This document shows positions 6,573 to 6,969 of a DNA stretch of 6,969 nucleotides, piece by piece (within the stretch, counting starts at the first letter, position 1; each line of letters opens with the position of its first letter). Source of the DNA: Lutispora sp041687175 (GTDB lineage: Bacteria > Bacillota > Clostridia > Lutisporales > Lutisporaceae); the NCBI RefSeq assembly GCF_041687175.1, contig NZ_JAWLCK010000129.1, forward strand, positions 1 to 6,969. Reading direction: 5' to 3'. Made by a program: the position numbers and the translations under genes. Under the pieces are notes generated by a model. The model was not told where the DNA came from and searched no databases. It saw only the letters and a list, made by a program, of their open reading frames with translations.

Positions 6573-6956
6573 ATGGAAAAAGCTATTATCAGACTAAGGA
6601 TGAGTGCCCATGATGCACATTATGGTGGAAATCTTGTAGATGGTGCCAGGATGCTGGCGCTATTCGGAGATGTAGCCACAGAACTTTTAATAAGAAATGA
6701 TGGAGATGAAGGCCTTTTCTGTGCCTATGATAGTGTAGAGTTTTTGGCTCCTGTCTATGCCGGTGATTACATAGAGGCAGAAGGTTATATAGAAAAGGTA
6801 GGTAATACATCAAGAAAGATGAAATTTGAAGCAAGAAAGGTTATACAATCAAGACCAGATATAAATGATTCAGCTGCTGAAGTTTTAGAGACCCCTATAA
6901 TTGTTTGCAGGGCTAGCGGAACCTGCGTAGTACCAAAGGATAAGCAAAGAAAGTAG
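6573..6956 (+). CDS. kal: 3-aminobutyryl-CoA ammonia-lyase (lysine fermentation, hotdog fold)
   Basis: 127 residues, a complete and typical length for Kal. The enzyme removes ammonia from L-3-aminobutyryl-CoA to give crotonyl-CoA. This is the step after the Kce cleavage reaction in anaerobic lysine fermentation (KamA, KamDE, Kdd, Kce, Kal) to acetate and butyrate. Recognition rests on the conserved N-terminal stretch SAHDAHYGGNLVDGARML (11-28), 'FGDVATELLIR' (31-41), 'FLAPVYAGD' (57-65), 'VGNTSRKMKFEARKVI' (76-91) and the C-terminal 'GTCVVPK' (116-122), read from memory of Fusobacterium and Clostridium Kal proteins. The fold is that of small hotdog acyl-CoA enzymes, so a generic thioesterase is the main alternative, but the HDAHYGGNLVDGA segment favours Kal. 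The gene has its own probable promoter. Its partners of the lysine pathway are not in this window; they could lie downstream, of which only 13 bases are visible. Confidence 0.88.
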   Translation: MEKAIIRLRMSAHDAHYGGNLVDGARMLALFGDVATELLIRNDGDEGLFCAYDSVEFLAPVYAGDYIEAEGYIEKVGNTSRKMKFEARKVIQSRPDINDSAAEVLETPIIVCRASGTCVVPKDKQRK

Positions 6957-6969
6957 CTAACCGCTAAAT

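Noticed and set aside
6573..6956. Generic hotdog acyl-CoA thioesterase instead of Kal
   Set aside because: The fold is shared, but the near-complete match to the remembered Kal pattern (HDAHYGGNLVDGA and the C-terminal GTCVVPK) and the exact length favour Kal.

Overview
The window looks like a piece of chromosome from a low-GC, Gram-positive anaerobe of the Clostridia/Tissierellia type. The reasons are AT-rich DNA, strong AGGAGG-type ribosome binding sites, a TTG start, secreted proteins with S-layer-homology (SLH) character, a Bacillus PgcA-like phosphoglucomutase, and a gene of lysine fermentation (3-aminobutyryl-CoA ammonia-lyase). The organism assignment is inference.

Layout: positions 1-2841 (minus strand) hold the first 947 codons of a large secreted surface protein. 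It has a signal peptide, a divergent SLH-like N-terminal region, and at least seven Ig-like repeats of the SbsA/Big_5 kind; its 3' end lies beyond the left edge. A 462-bp divergent intergenic region follows (2842-3303). It carries a good leftward promoter and a 126-bp array of eighteen phased 7-bp repeats (3045-3170). Rightward from 3304 is a second secreted protein with three SLH domains, a Thr/Asp/Glu-rich linker and two C-terminal beta-rich modules. It closes with a clear Rho-independent terminator (4608-4644). Next comes alpha-phosphoglucomutase (4742-6436), then kal (6573-6956) behind its own probable promoter.

How the parts fit: the two divergent surface proteins probably belong to the S-layer/cell-wall fraction. 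Phosphoglucomutase makes glucose-1-phosphate, the precursor of UDP-glucose and of cell-wall glycans, possibly including the secondary wall polymer that SLH domains bind (inference). Kal is catabolic: it releases ammonia from 3-aminobutyryl-CoA to give crotonyl-CoA, and no other lysine-pathway gene is visible here.

The most unusual non-coding signal is the heptamer array between the divergent surface-protein genes. It may have a second copy starting at the right edge, just after kal. No CRISPR array, tRNA, rRNA, transposase or riboswitch was recognised.
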